Origin: Anaerolineales bacterium
GTDB taxonomy: Bacteria; Chloroflexota; Anaerolineae; Epilineales; JAANWY01
Direction: 5' to 3'
DNA: 10,680 bases
NCBI GenBank assembly: GCA_018263655.1
Contig: JAANWY010000207.1
Coordinates: 1 to 10,680 of the forward strand
Within the stretch, counting starts at the first letter, position 1, and the number at the start of each line of letters is the position of its first letter. Shown piece after piece: positions 1 to 5,539 of this stretch. The position numbers were made by a program, and so were the translations under genes. The notes under the pieces were generated by a model. It searched no databases and was not told the origin of the DNA. It was given only the letters and a program-made list of their open reading frames with translations.

Positions 1-14
1 TGCTCTTCCGATCT
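1..14 (+). other. Illumina adapter remnant, left end
   Basis: The first 14 bases (TGCTCTTCCGATCT) are identical to the 3' end of the Illumina TruSeq read-2 adapter. The leading T-G before CTCTTCC fits the index (read-2) adapter rather than the universal one, which has A-C-G at that place. This is not genomic DNA; genomic or chimeric sequence begins at position 15. Confidence 0.97.
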
Positions 15-34
15 TCCTGATCGCGCCCAACACA
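15..34 (+). repeat. 20-bp inverted copy of 389-408, next to the adapter
   Basis: Bases 15-34 are the exact reverse complement of 389-408. The match starts at the first base after the adapter and stops at base 34. It covers the right stem of the 391-423 hairpin plus part of its loop. Such a copy touching an adapter is typical of a fold-back or chimera made during library preparation. A natural second copy of an intergenic hairpin is the alternative. The only in-frame stop ahead of the first gene (18-20) lies inside this segment, so that stop may be artificial. Confidence 0.8.
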
Positions 35-38
35 TGCG

Positions 39-359
39 GTGCAGATCACCTTCATCCAATATCCCGGGGATAACGAGTACGTGCGTATCGAGAACGCAGG
101 TACCGAGGCCCAGGATCTGACCGGCTGGCACCTGCTCAGCGGCGTCGGCCAAGAGCGCTACGATTTCCCGGCAGGCCACATGCTGCAACCCGAAGCGTTT
201 GTCCGCATACACTCCGGGCCAGACGCGACTAACGATCCGCCGTTCGATATGCTGTGGACAGCCGAGTACGTCTGGGACGACGAGGGGGACCGCGCCGAGC
301 TCTACGATTCTGAGGGGAGGCTGGTCGATGGTCGGTGCTACAAGCAGGGGTGTAACTGA
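39..359 (+). CDS. Lamin-tail domain (LTD) protein, probably 5'-truncated
   Basis: The product is about 106 residues and consists almost entirely of one lamin-tail (LTD) domain. The visible signature is the opening beta strand QITFIQY, then NEYVRIEN (12-19), the DLTGW turn (26-30), a YDFP strand (41-44), and the D-R-A-E-L-Y-D strand near residue 85. In bacteria LTD domains form immunoglobulin-like folds on secreted or surface proteins, usually appended to nucleases or adhesion modules. A GTG at 39 is the first usable start, but no Shine-Dalgarno precedes it and the domain starts at once with no signal peptide. The true gene probably extends left with a secretion signal or partner domain. The upstream stop at 18-20 lies in the suspect inverted copy beside the adapter. 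Two cysteines at the C-terminus (100 and 105) could form a disulfide. It converges on the DUF3160 gene. Confidence 0.75.
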   Translation: MQITFIQYPGDNEYVRIENAGTEAQDLTGWHLLSGVGQERYDFPAGHMLQPEAFVRIHSGPDATNDPPFDMLWTAEYVWDDEGDRAELYDSEGRLVDGRCYKQGCN

Positions 360-390
360 ACCACTGGGCAGAGACTAGATATGGACGCTG

Positions 391-423
391 TGTTGGGCGC
401 GATCAGGAGGCCCGCGCCCAACA
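391..423. terminator. Hairpin between convergent genes
   Basis: There is a perfect 11-bp stem (391-401 with 413-423, TGTTGGGCGCG and its complement) around an 11-nt loop. It lies 31 bp after the stop of the lamin-tail gene and 28 bp after the stop of the DUF3160 gene, so it could end transcription from both sides. Neither strand shows a T-run after it, so it is not a textbook intrinsic terminator. Confidence 0.55.
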
Positions 424-451
424 TCGAAAGTTCAACATTGAAACAACGCTG

Positions 452-2641
452 TTACTGCGTCGGGATTGACTCCACGATGAAGCTCTCCGTCCATGCCGGC
501 CGCGGTGGCTTCGGGTCCATCACTTGCCAGGCCTCGTCGGTCAGGCGATCACTCATAGGTTGCTTGAATTCGAAGTAGGAGAACACTCCACCAAGAGCCA
601 CCATTTGCTCGCCATCCACTAGCACGACAACGTAAATGGGGAACGCATCGCCCACCCCCTCTTCCAGCACTAGACCCGAATTCGGATCGGTATGCACGTC
701 GGCGATGAGGGCCATCCGGCTGTCAGCCTGGGAGGCAACGGTTCCCTCAACTTCTTCCGAGAAGGTGGTGAGTGTTTCCAACGTCTGGCCAATGTTATGG
801 ATGGTCAAGTACTCGTCGTCAGTTAGTGACTCGCCGCGCAGCTCTTTCTCGCTCATGGTCTTGAGCGCCAGCAGCAGTTGTTCCATGCCGTCCAGTTTTT
901 CCGCCACCTCGTCGTGGAGTAAACCACGCCGGCTCAAGCCGGCCCGCATCTGAGCCGTGAGCGCAGCCAGGCGAGCATAAACCCACGGCTGTGGCTCCAC
1001 GTAGCCACGTGGCGGTTCGGGGGCCGAAATAATTCCGCTGTGCGACTGTTTGGCGTAGAGAATGGTATCGTGACGCAGTTCTGTCCAGGAGCCCAGCCAC
1101 GTGTGGAGGTCTTTGTCGGCCCAGGCCGGCGTCTGCATGAAGTAGGGGTATCCCTCGCCCTTGACCTCCAGCAACGGGCGCAGCGTGTGGAGCCAGTTCC
1201 AATACAGATTGGACGTCCACTGTGCTTCCGGCAAGGCTGCGAACTCGTCTTGCACCTTCGCCAACTGCTCGGCATAGCCGTCGTAATCCGTGTCCCCTTC
1301 GTTAGTGAGGATGGCCAGGGCGTGTGCACTGTTCAAGGCTGCCGGCACGTCCAGCCCGCGCGGAAAACCTCGAATGCCGGCAGACATGGTAAACGGTACA
1401 CCGGTTCCCTGGTAGGCCCCCCCGACCTCGTCGTAAACCAGTTGCTGGAAGATGTAGCTGTCGGGGATGAAGCGCTGGCCCATGAAACGGAAACTCTGCG
1501 TCACCGCCTCCGGGCCCTCACCCGGATCGACCCAGCCGCCGACGATGGCCGGCTTGCGCAGTCGCCGCGCTGCGTCGATGAAAGCGTCCAGTTGGGCGTC
1601 ATCGGCTAGGGCGCCTGGGCCGGGGAGGTCGCCGTACACCTGCCGGGCGACGTCGGCGTAGTCGTAGACGGTCAGGTCATCGGCGGTGCCCACGAAGAAA
1701 GCGGTCGGTTCGTAGATGCGCTCCCACACGTCGAGGGCCGGCTCGCCGTCGATGTGGGCGTTGTGGAGCGCGCGCACGATGAGTAGCGCTCCCCGCGTTT
1801 CGCGCCGCGCCGCCTCGGGATCGTCGGGGGTCTTCAGATGAAACGCCATCTGACCGTACCACATCATCGCTCGGAAGTAGCGCTCGAAGTCCGCGTTGCG
1901 GGTGTAATGGCCGCGCGGTACATACTGGCTGTAGTCTTCCTGGTAGCCGAAGATGGGAGACTGGGCGAATCCCGCATGCGCTTCGATCAACGCCAGTTCC
2001 CGCCCCACGAGGTCTTGCACGGGCGCCGGTACCTCGGCATCGGGTGTCAGCAGTTTGGTCGCCACGGCGAAGAAAGCCAGGTTCTGACGGGCGGCACCTC
2101 GCACAGATCCGGCGGCAGCCGAGTAGTCAGCCTCGGCCGACGCTAGCATCGCCGCGTTGAGTCCCCGGAGATTGGCGATGAAGTGCTGCTTCTCCGCCAA
2201 ACGGAGGGCGTAGTCATACAAAATGTGAAATGCGTGCAACACTGCGTCCGTCGTCACGAAGGCGGGGATGCTGGCCCAATATGCAGTCTGGTATATGCGA
2301 GAGATTTCTGCGTGACCGTCAGGGACGACCACGAAGCCGTTTGTCTCCAAGACAGTCCGTTGCCCATCAGACAGCCGCGCCGGCACATCGAGATTGCGTA
2401 CAGCATCCAGATTCGGAACGTAGGGCGGTGCATTGGGTGTCACATCTACAGGCACCGGGTCATAGTCCGCGAACCCGCCGGCTTCCACCAGTTCCCCACC
2501 CCCTATCACGAGCGGCATATACTGTGTGAACTGGATGGGGGAAGCCTCCGAGACCGGCTGAGCGCCCACCAGGCCGAACGACAGTAGTAAGAGCAACAAA
2601 ATCACACTTGCTGTTGCCAACGATGAATCGATTCGCTTCAT
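452..2641 (-). CDS. Secreted DUF3160 family protein
   Basis: This 729-residue exported protein belongs to the DUF3160 family, whose biochemical function is not known. Residues 1-27 form a Sec signal peptide (basic start, a run of leucines around 14-20, cleavage expected after the V-G-A at 25-27). The mature protein carries family hallmarks: IPAFVTTDAVLHAFH at 125-139, the SFRFMGQRF region in the middle, the NLYWNWLHTLRPLL stretch, and the highly typical GSWTELRHDTILYAKQS motif in the C-terminal half. Length fits the family, and it appears intact. The ATG at 2639-2641 is preceded by AAGGAG (2651-2656) at 9-nt spacing. It is monocistronic, diverging from the cyclophilin-like operon and converging on the lamin-tail gene. 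The sequence gives no substrate or partner. Confidence 0.93.
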   Translation of the reverse strand: MKRIDSSLATASVILLLLLLSFGLVGAQPVSEASPIQFTQYMPLVIGGGELVEAGGFADYDPVPVDVTPNAPPYVPNLDAVRNLDVPARLSDGQRTVLETNGFVVVPDGHAEISRIYQTAYWASIPAFVTTDAVLHAFHILYDYALRLAEKQHFIANLRGLNAAMLASAEADYSAAAGSVRGAARQNLAFFAVATKLLTPDAEVPAPVQDLVGRELALIEAHAGFAQSPIFGYQEDYSQYVPRGHYTRNADFERYFRAMMWYGQMAFHLKTPDDPEAARRETRGALLIVRALHNAHIDGEPALDVWERIYEPTAFFVGTADDLTVYDYADVARQVYGDLPGPGALADDAQLDAFIDAARRLRKPAIVGGWVDPGEGPEAVTQSFRFMGQRFIPDSYIFQQLVYDEVGGAYQGTGVPFTMSAGIRGFPRGLDVPAALNSAHALAILTNEGDTDYDGYAEQLAKVQDEFAALPEAQWTSNLYWNWLHTLRPLLEVKGEGYPYFMQTPAWADKDLHTWLGSWTELRHDTILYAKQSHSGIISAPEPPRGYVEPQPWVYARLAALTAQMRAGLSRRGLLHDEVAEKLDGMEQLLLALKTMSEKELRGESLTDDEYLTIHNIGQTLETLTTFSEEVEGTVASQADSRMALIADVHTDPNSGLVLEEGVGDAFPIYVVVLVDGEQMVALGGVFSYFEFKQPMSDRLTDEAWQVMDPKPPRPAWTESFIVESIPTQ

Positions 2642-2650
2642 AGCCTCACT

Positions 2651-2698
2651 CTCCTTCTAGGAGTGGAGCAGGTTATTCATTCAAAGCTCCTGCCACTC
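2651..2698 (-). promoter_or_regulatory. Structured leader of the DUF3160 gene
   Basis: Two short inverted repeats lie in the untranslated leader. The first (2651-2655 with 2659-2663, 3-nt loop) contains the AAGGAG ribosome-binding site and could hide it. The second (2661-2672 with 2689-2698, one 2-nt bulge) lies just upstream. The 9-mer CAAAGCTCC (plus strand) also occurs twice, at 2682-2690 and 2708-2716. These are weak signals seen directly; a regulatory role is inference. Confidence 0.3.
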
Positions 2699-2704
2699 TC
2701 TATG

Positions 2705-2725
2705 ACGCAAAGCTCCCTTTTGCGT
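2705..2725. repeat. 7-bp hairpin upstream of the DUF3160 gene
   Basis: ACGCAAA at 2705-2711 pairs with TTTGCGT at 2719-2725 around a 7-nt loop. On the minus strand it lies between the possible -10 site at 2739-2744 and the coding region, so it would be in the leader. It is a small structure with no assigned role. Confidence 0.3.
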
Positions 2726-2738
2726 TGTCCAGCCTCGT

Positions 2739-2746
2739 AGTATAAT
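2739..2746. promoter_or_regulatory. Overlapping divergent -10-like elements
   Basis: The plus strand has a perfect TATAAT at 2741-2746. The minus strand has TATACT (complement of 2739-2744). They could serve the cyclophilin-like/VOC operon rightward and the DUF3160 gene leftward. No good -35 hexamer is present for either; the best rightward candidate is TTGCGT at 2720-2725 with a short 15-bp spacer. If the rightward site is used, the operon has a leader of about 275 nt that crosses two palindromic elements. Confidence 0.35.
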
Positions 2747-2775
2747 GAGCGCTGGCGCAGTGGTTGGGAACCGTG

Positions 2776-2835
2776 ATTAAATAACTTGTGCATTTGAAGC
2801 TATACGGTACCGGCCAAATGGGTAAGTTATTTAAT
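2776..2835. repeat. AT-rich imperfect palindrome, possible second mini-element
   Basis: Arms 2776-2796 and 2815-2835 match as inverted repeats at 18 of 21 positions. A perfect 12-bp outer part (ATTAAATAACTT) and a perfect 6-bp inner part (CATTTG) are separated by three mismatches. The 18-nt loop contains GGTACC. The arms are far more AT-rich than the surroundings. No target-site duplication is visible, so it may be a small mobile repeat, a protein-binding palindrome, or an RNA hairpin in the operon leader. Confidence 0.6.
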
Positions 2836-2864
2836 TCTCATTCCTTAGCTAACAGTGTTCAGTA

Positions 2865-2872
2865 AACAACTC
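2865..2872 (+). repeat. Target-site duplication, left copy
   Basis: AACAACTC directly abuts the left end of the MITE and is repeated exactly at 2999-3006 beside the right end. Eight base pairs is the duplication length characteristic of IS66-family transposition. Confidence 0.85.
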
Positions 2873-2998
2873 GTAAGCGTTCAGCTACCCTTGCGAAGGT
2901 TAGGAAGAACCTTGGCAAGAGGCCGATTTTCGACTGGCGAGGGGCACCTCAACCCGAAAGCGATTGGCAAACCTTCGCAAGGGTAGCTGAACAGTTAC
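2873..2998. mobile_element. IS66-type MITE, 126 bp
   Basis: This is a complete non-autonomous mini-transposon. The terminal inverted repeats are 29 bp (2873-2901 and 2970-2998) and match at 27 of 29 positions, the inner 23 bp being perfect. Both ends begin with GTAA; the left tip reads GTAAGCGTTCAG. An 8-bp direct repeat (AACAACTC) flanks it. GTAA tips plus an 8-bp duplication are the known hallmarks of the IS66 family, so a full IS66 element elsewhere in the genome presumably moved it. The 68-bp interior has no coding capacity. It contains a degenerate third copy of the repeat core (2908-2919) that can pair with the left arm. The element lies between the divergent DUF3160 and cyclophilin-like genes, ending 20 bp before the AGGAGG of the latter. 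Confidence 0.88.
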
Positions 2999-3006
2999 AA
3001 CAACTC
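2999..3006 (+). repeat. Target-site duplication, right copy
   Basis: This is an exact second copy of AACAACTC, directly abutting the right terminal repeat of the MITE. The flanking G at 3007 also matches the first base after the left copy, which is the element's own tip. Confidence 0.85.
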
Positions 3007-3017
3007 GACCAGCACAG

Positions 3018-3025
3018 AGGAGGTG
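3018..3025 (+). promoter_or_regulatory. Strong Shine-Dalgarno, decides the start
   Basis: AGGAGGTG at 3018-3025 is a near-perfect anti-16S match. It places the start at ATG 3029 (5 nt after AGGAGG). It rules out the in-frame GTG at 3023, which lies within the binding site itself. Confidence 0.85.
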
Positions 3026-3028
3026 CTT

Positions 3029-3403
3029 ATGTCAAAGATAGTCATCTCGGCCGGCGATGTGTCCGTGCCGGCGGAACTGAACGACAGCCCTACGGCCCAG
3101 CAAGTTCGGGATGCGTTGCCAATTGAAGGCCGGGCCAGCACTTGGGGCGACGAAGTCTACTTCGAGATCCCGGTGGCGGCCGAGCCGGCGCCTGATGCTC
3201 GCGCCGACGTCGAAGTAGGCGAGTTGGGCTACTGGCCAGCAGGCCGGGCCTTCTGCATCTTTTTCGGCCCGACGCCGGCCAGCGTCGGGGAGCAGCCACG
3301 AGCAGCGAGCCCCGTCAACGTCGTGGGCCGTGTCCTGGGTGATGCAACGCAGTTTCGCATCGTTCGGGCCGGCACACGCGTGCGAATCGAGCGCAAGCCG
3401 TAA
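3029..3403 (+). CDS. Cyclophilin-like fold protein (TM1367/DUF369 family)
   Basis: The 124-residue product matches the small cyclophilin-like family typified by Thermotoga TM1367, and the length agrees with that family. Visible hallmarks are LNDSPTAQQVRDALP (17-31), the STWGDEVYFEIPV block (37-49), VGELGYWPAGRAFCIFFGPTP (63-83) and the ASPVNVVGRV strand (93-102). The fold is that of cyclophilin, but prolyl isomerase activity has not been established for the family and the active-site arginine pattern is not evident here. It is cytosolic, with no signal peptide or membrane segment. It is the first gene of a two-gene operon, 20 bp ahead of the VOC gene. Its leader has been invaded by the IS66-type MITE. 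Confidence 0.9.
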   Translation: MSKIVISAGDVSVPAELNDSPTAQQVRDALPIEGRASTWGDEVYFEIPVAAEPAPDARADVEVGELGYWPAGRAFCIFFGPTPASVGEQPRAASPVNVVGRVLGDATQFRIVRAGTRVRIERKP

Positions 3404-3423
3404 CTGAGACGGAGATAACAGTC

Positions 3424-3813
3424 ATGTCCCACCCACAAATCGATCAGCAAATCACGTTCCTGTACACGCGAAATCTGGAGGCGACGGCTCAGTTCTACGA
3501 GGAGACGCTTGGCCTACCATTGGCCCTGGATCAGGGTGACTGCTGCATCTACCAGGTGAGCGGCGACGGCTATGTCGGCTTCTGCAAGCGGGCAGAAGCG
3601 CCAGAGGAGCCGGCCGGCGTGATTTTCACCATCATCACACCCGAAGTAGACGCGTGGCACGCCTATCTGCACGACCGAGGCGTCACGTTCGAGAAGCCGC
3701 CAGCCCTCAACCCCGAGTACAACATCTATCACTGCTTCCTGCGCGATCCCAACGGCTATCTCATCGAAATCCAGCGCTTCGAGGAAGATCAGTTAACCGT
3801 AATTCGCACCTAG
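3424..3813 (+). CDS. VOC superfamily (glyoxalase/bleomycin-resistance-like) protein
   Basis: This 129-residue protein has the paired beta-alpha-beta-beta-beta modules of the vicinal oxygen chelate superfamily. The first module holds LYTRNLEATAQFYEETLGLPL (13-33). The second ends in FLRDPNGYLIEI (105-116), where E115 is the expected metal ligand and H103 is a plausible second. The histidine usual near the first strand is replaced (ITFLY), so the metal site may be incomplete or use other residues. Members include glyoxalase I, dioxygenases and antibiotic-sequestering proteins; the reaction cannot be told from sequence. ATG 3424 follows GGAG at 3411-3414. It is co-transcribed with the upstream cyclophilin-like gene. 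Confidence 0.88.
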   Translation: MSHPQIDQQITFLYTRNLEATAQFYEETLGLPLALDQGDCCIYQVSGDGYVGFCKRAEAPEEPAGVIFTIITPEVDAWHAYLHDRGVTFEKPPALNPEYNIYHCFLRDPNGYLIEIQRFEEDQLTVIRT

Positions 3814-3822
3814 CGTGTTGGT

Positions 3823-3918
3823 CGAAGGTCTCCTGACCGAGCCCGATTCGCCCCTTCGACAAGCCCTTCGACGGGCTCAGGACGCCGCTCAGGACGTCGC
3901 TCGGTCAGGAGACCTTCG
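3823..3918. repeat. 96-bp palindromic repeat between convergent genes
   Basis: The perfect 20-bp arms are 3823-3842 and 3899-3918. The 56-bp interior has its own repeats: CCCTTCGAC twice (3852-3860 and 3864-3872), a GCCC/GGGC mini-hairpin (3863-3876), and a 12-bp tandem unit beginning GCTCAGGACG (3875-3886, 3887-3898, with a degenerate third copy from 3899 that overlaps the right arm). CTTCGAC...GGCTCAGGA palindromes of this general look recur between genes in many bacterial genomes. It lies 9 bp after the VOC stop and 16 bp after the M28 peptidase stop, so it may act as a two-way terminator. No flanking duplication is visible. Confidence 0.75.
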
Positions 3919-3934
3919 GCGATCAGAGATCAAA

Positions 3935-5191
3935 TCACTGGACTGTGAGAGCCTGCGCTGCAAGCTGCAAATCCACGATATTGACTGTTTCGTCACCGTT
4001 TAGATCATGGCGGTCCGCGTAGCCGTCTTGCCCGAGGCTTAGGCGCCAGTGGTTGGCCAGATCGACGAGGTCGGCCAAGTCCACGGTGCCGTCACAGGTG
4101 ACGTCGGCCAGCATGCAGACAATGCCGGCTTTCTCGGCCAGTGCGGCCACAACGGCTTTAATGATGGCTGCACCTTGGGCCGGCACAACATTCTCCGGCA
4201 GGTCGTCAACCGAGTGGCCTAAGTTGTACAAATTGAAGTAGTCCCAGTACTCCGCTTCGATCATCAGGACGGCCGGCACCTCTTCGTCCAAGAAGGGCTT
4301 GTGATCGCTACAGCATGGATTGTTGTCAAGCGCAATCTCGAGCGGTGTGTACGCCGCCGCCATTGAGGCTAGATGGTCACGAAAATCCCCCATCCAGGGT
4401 GTGTTGGTAGGCGAATAAGATTCAAGCCTGACGTCAAGATTGGCATCGCTCGTAAAACCGATCATGTCCAGATTGTAAACGCCGCGCACGTCGTCTAGCT
4501 CACCGGCACTCTTCAGGTCCGATACGTAGGCGTCACTCCCGTACAAGCCCTGCTCTTCACCGGAGAAAGCAATCAGTCGAACGGTGCTAGCCGGCGTCTG
4601 ATCCGCCAACACGCGCGCTATCTCCAACAACGCAGCCGTTCCGCTGGCGTTGTCCTCGGCGCCGGGTGCGAGAGCTAATGACGTCTGCACCGTCCGAGCC
4701 CGAGAATCGAAGTGGGCGCCGACGATGTAGACGGCGTCGGGGTGCAGATAGCCGACCCGCTCGCCGACGACATTGTGCCGCGTTCCTAAATAAGCGAAGG
4801 AGTGAAAAGACGGCGTCCAACCGAGGCCGGCCAGCGTCTCAGAAATCCAGTCCCGCGCCTGGAGGTTGCCGTAGCTCGTGGTGTAGCGTGTCCCCCAGAC
4901 GTTTCCTTCGACAGCGCCGAACTGCGCCAAGGTTTCGACATCGGCGTGCCAGCGGTCACCGTCGACGCGAGTCACGAGACCGGCGATGCTGGTATCCGTC
5001 GCCAGAGGGCTGAGCGAGATCGATTGGATGCTTGAGGGATTGGCTATGTGTTGATGGGGCTTGTGATCACCGCGCGGAGGTGACGGGTGAGGCGGCTGCG
5101 CTGCGGCGGAGCCGGCCAGTCCTAACCACAACACCACGAAGAGCGCTGCGAGCACGCCGATGATGGGCGACAGAATTCGCTTCCTGGACAC
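3935..5191 (-). CDS. Secreted M28 family zinc peptidase with C-terminal dockerin-like repeats
   Basis: The 418-residue product has a signal peptide (SRKR followed by a long hydrophobic run, cleavage near the A-A-A-Q at about 30-32). A linker leads to an M28 aminopeptidase domain (about 95-350). The expected di-zinc and catalytic residues are visible: H160 and D162 in AHFDSR, D180 in AEDNASG, E212 and E213 in SGEEQG, D242 in NLDMIG, and H326 in LGHSVDD. Residues 363-407 hold two calcium-binding loops of the dockerin type I pattern (D363/T365/D367/D371/D374 and D396/N398/D400/N404/D407). It probably trims extracellular peptides. The GTG at 5189-5191 is preferred because GGAG (5198-5201) sits 6 nt upstream; the TTG at 5201-5203 has no ribosome-binding site. 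The gene is monocistronic. Confidence 0.9.
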   Translation of the reverse strand: MSRKRILSPIIGVLAALFVVLWLGLAGSAAAQPPHPSPPRGDHKPHQHIANPSSIQSISLSPLATDTSIAGLVTRVDGDRWHADVETLAQFGAVEGNVWGTRYTTSYGNLQARDWISETLAGLGWTPSFHSFAYLGTRHNVVGERVGYLHPDAVYIVGAHFDSRARTVQTSLALAPGAEDNASGTAALLEIARVLADQTPASTVRLIAFSGEEQGLYGSDAYVSDLKSAGELDDVRGVYNLDMIGFTSDANLDVRLESYSPTNTPWMGDFRDHLASMAAAYTPLEIALDNNPCCSDHKPFLDEEVPAVLMIEAEYWDYFNLYNLGHSVDDLPENVVPAQGAAIIKAVVAALAEKAGIVCMLADVTCDGTVDLADLVDLANHWRLSLGQDGYADRHDLNGDETVNIVDLQLAAQALTVQ

Positions 5192-5539
5192 AAATCTCTC
5201 CAATCCGTTCAGGTGGTAGAACTCCCTTAATCTGTTAGACGCTGAATTGCTACCCAGAATCGTGAAAAGTAGGTGAAGAAATAGTGAGAGGGAGACTCAG
5301 TAGATCGAGTTGTACTCGGCCTGCATCGCTAGAGCCGGACGACTGGGGGATCTGGCAATTCTCACAGAACAAGATTTGGACTGAGACTCGGTAAATCGCA
5401 ATCTAGGTTCGTAGTCAGCCACAGAGGCGAAGCCGGAGTGGCGTCCCGGCATCCTGCGGTACCACGACGGCACTCCACTGCGTTCCGGACGGATGTGCGC
5501 ATCCGCGCTCACTACGAACGGGCTTTGCATTTACCAAGG
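5192..5539. other. Gene-free stretch between M28 peptidase and SDR genes
   Basis: This is about 350 bp between the start of the peptidase gene and the stop of the reductase gene. The left part (5204-5400) holds the peptidase leader, with no convincing -35/-10 pair found. The right part holds the nested inverted repeats listed separately. A 77-codon minus-strand frame (5297-5530) crosses those repeats but has no recognisable domain and is not annotated as a gene. Confidence 0.6.
5407..5519. repeat. Nested inverted repeats downstream of the SDR gene
   Basis: The outer arms 5407-5419 and 5507-5519 pair at 12 of 13 positions (GTTCGTAGTCAGC against its complement). Inside are a 9-of-10 pair (5436-5445 with 5466-5475) and a small GGATG/CATCC palindrome (5491-5504). 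It begins about 20 bp after the reductase stop on the minus strand. It may be an RNA structure that ends the MFS-SDR operon or a copy of an interspersed palindromic repeat; the sequence alone does not decide. Confidence 0.45.

Noticed and set aside
381..578. 65-codon plus-strand frame after the lamin-tail gene
   Set aside because: It starts before the hairpin and runs antisense into the DUF3160 gene, with no domain and no ribosome-binding site.
3815..4003. 62-codon plus-strand frame after the VOC gene
   Set aside because: It lies mostly in the 96-bp palindromic repeat and then antisense to the peptidase gene. Its sequence follows the repeat units.
5192..5203. TTG start extending the M28 peptidase by four codons
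   Set aside because: There is no ribosome-binding site upstream of it, while GGAG is well placed for the GTG at 5191.
5297..5530. 77-codon minus-strand frame
   Set aside because: It covers the nested inverted repeats and shows no recognisable domain and no convincing ribosome-binding site. It is better explained as repeat-derived.
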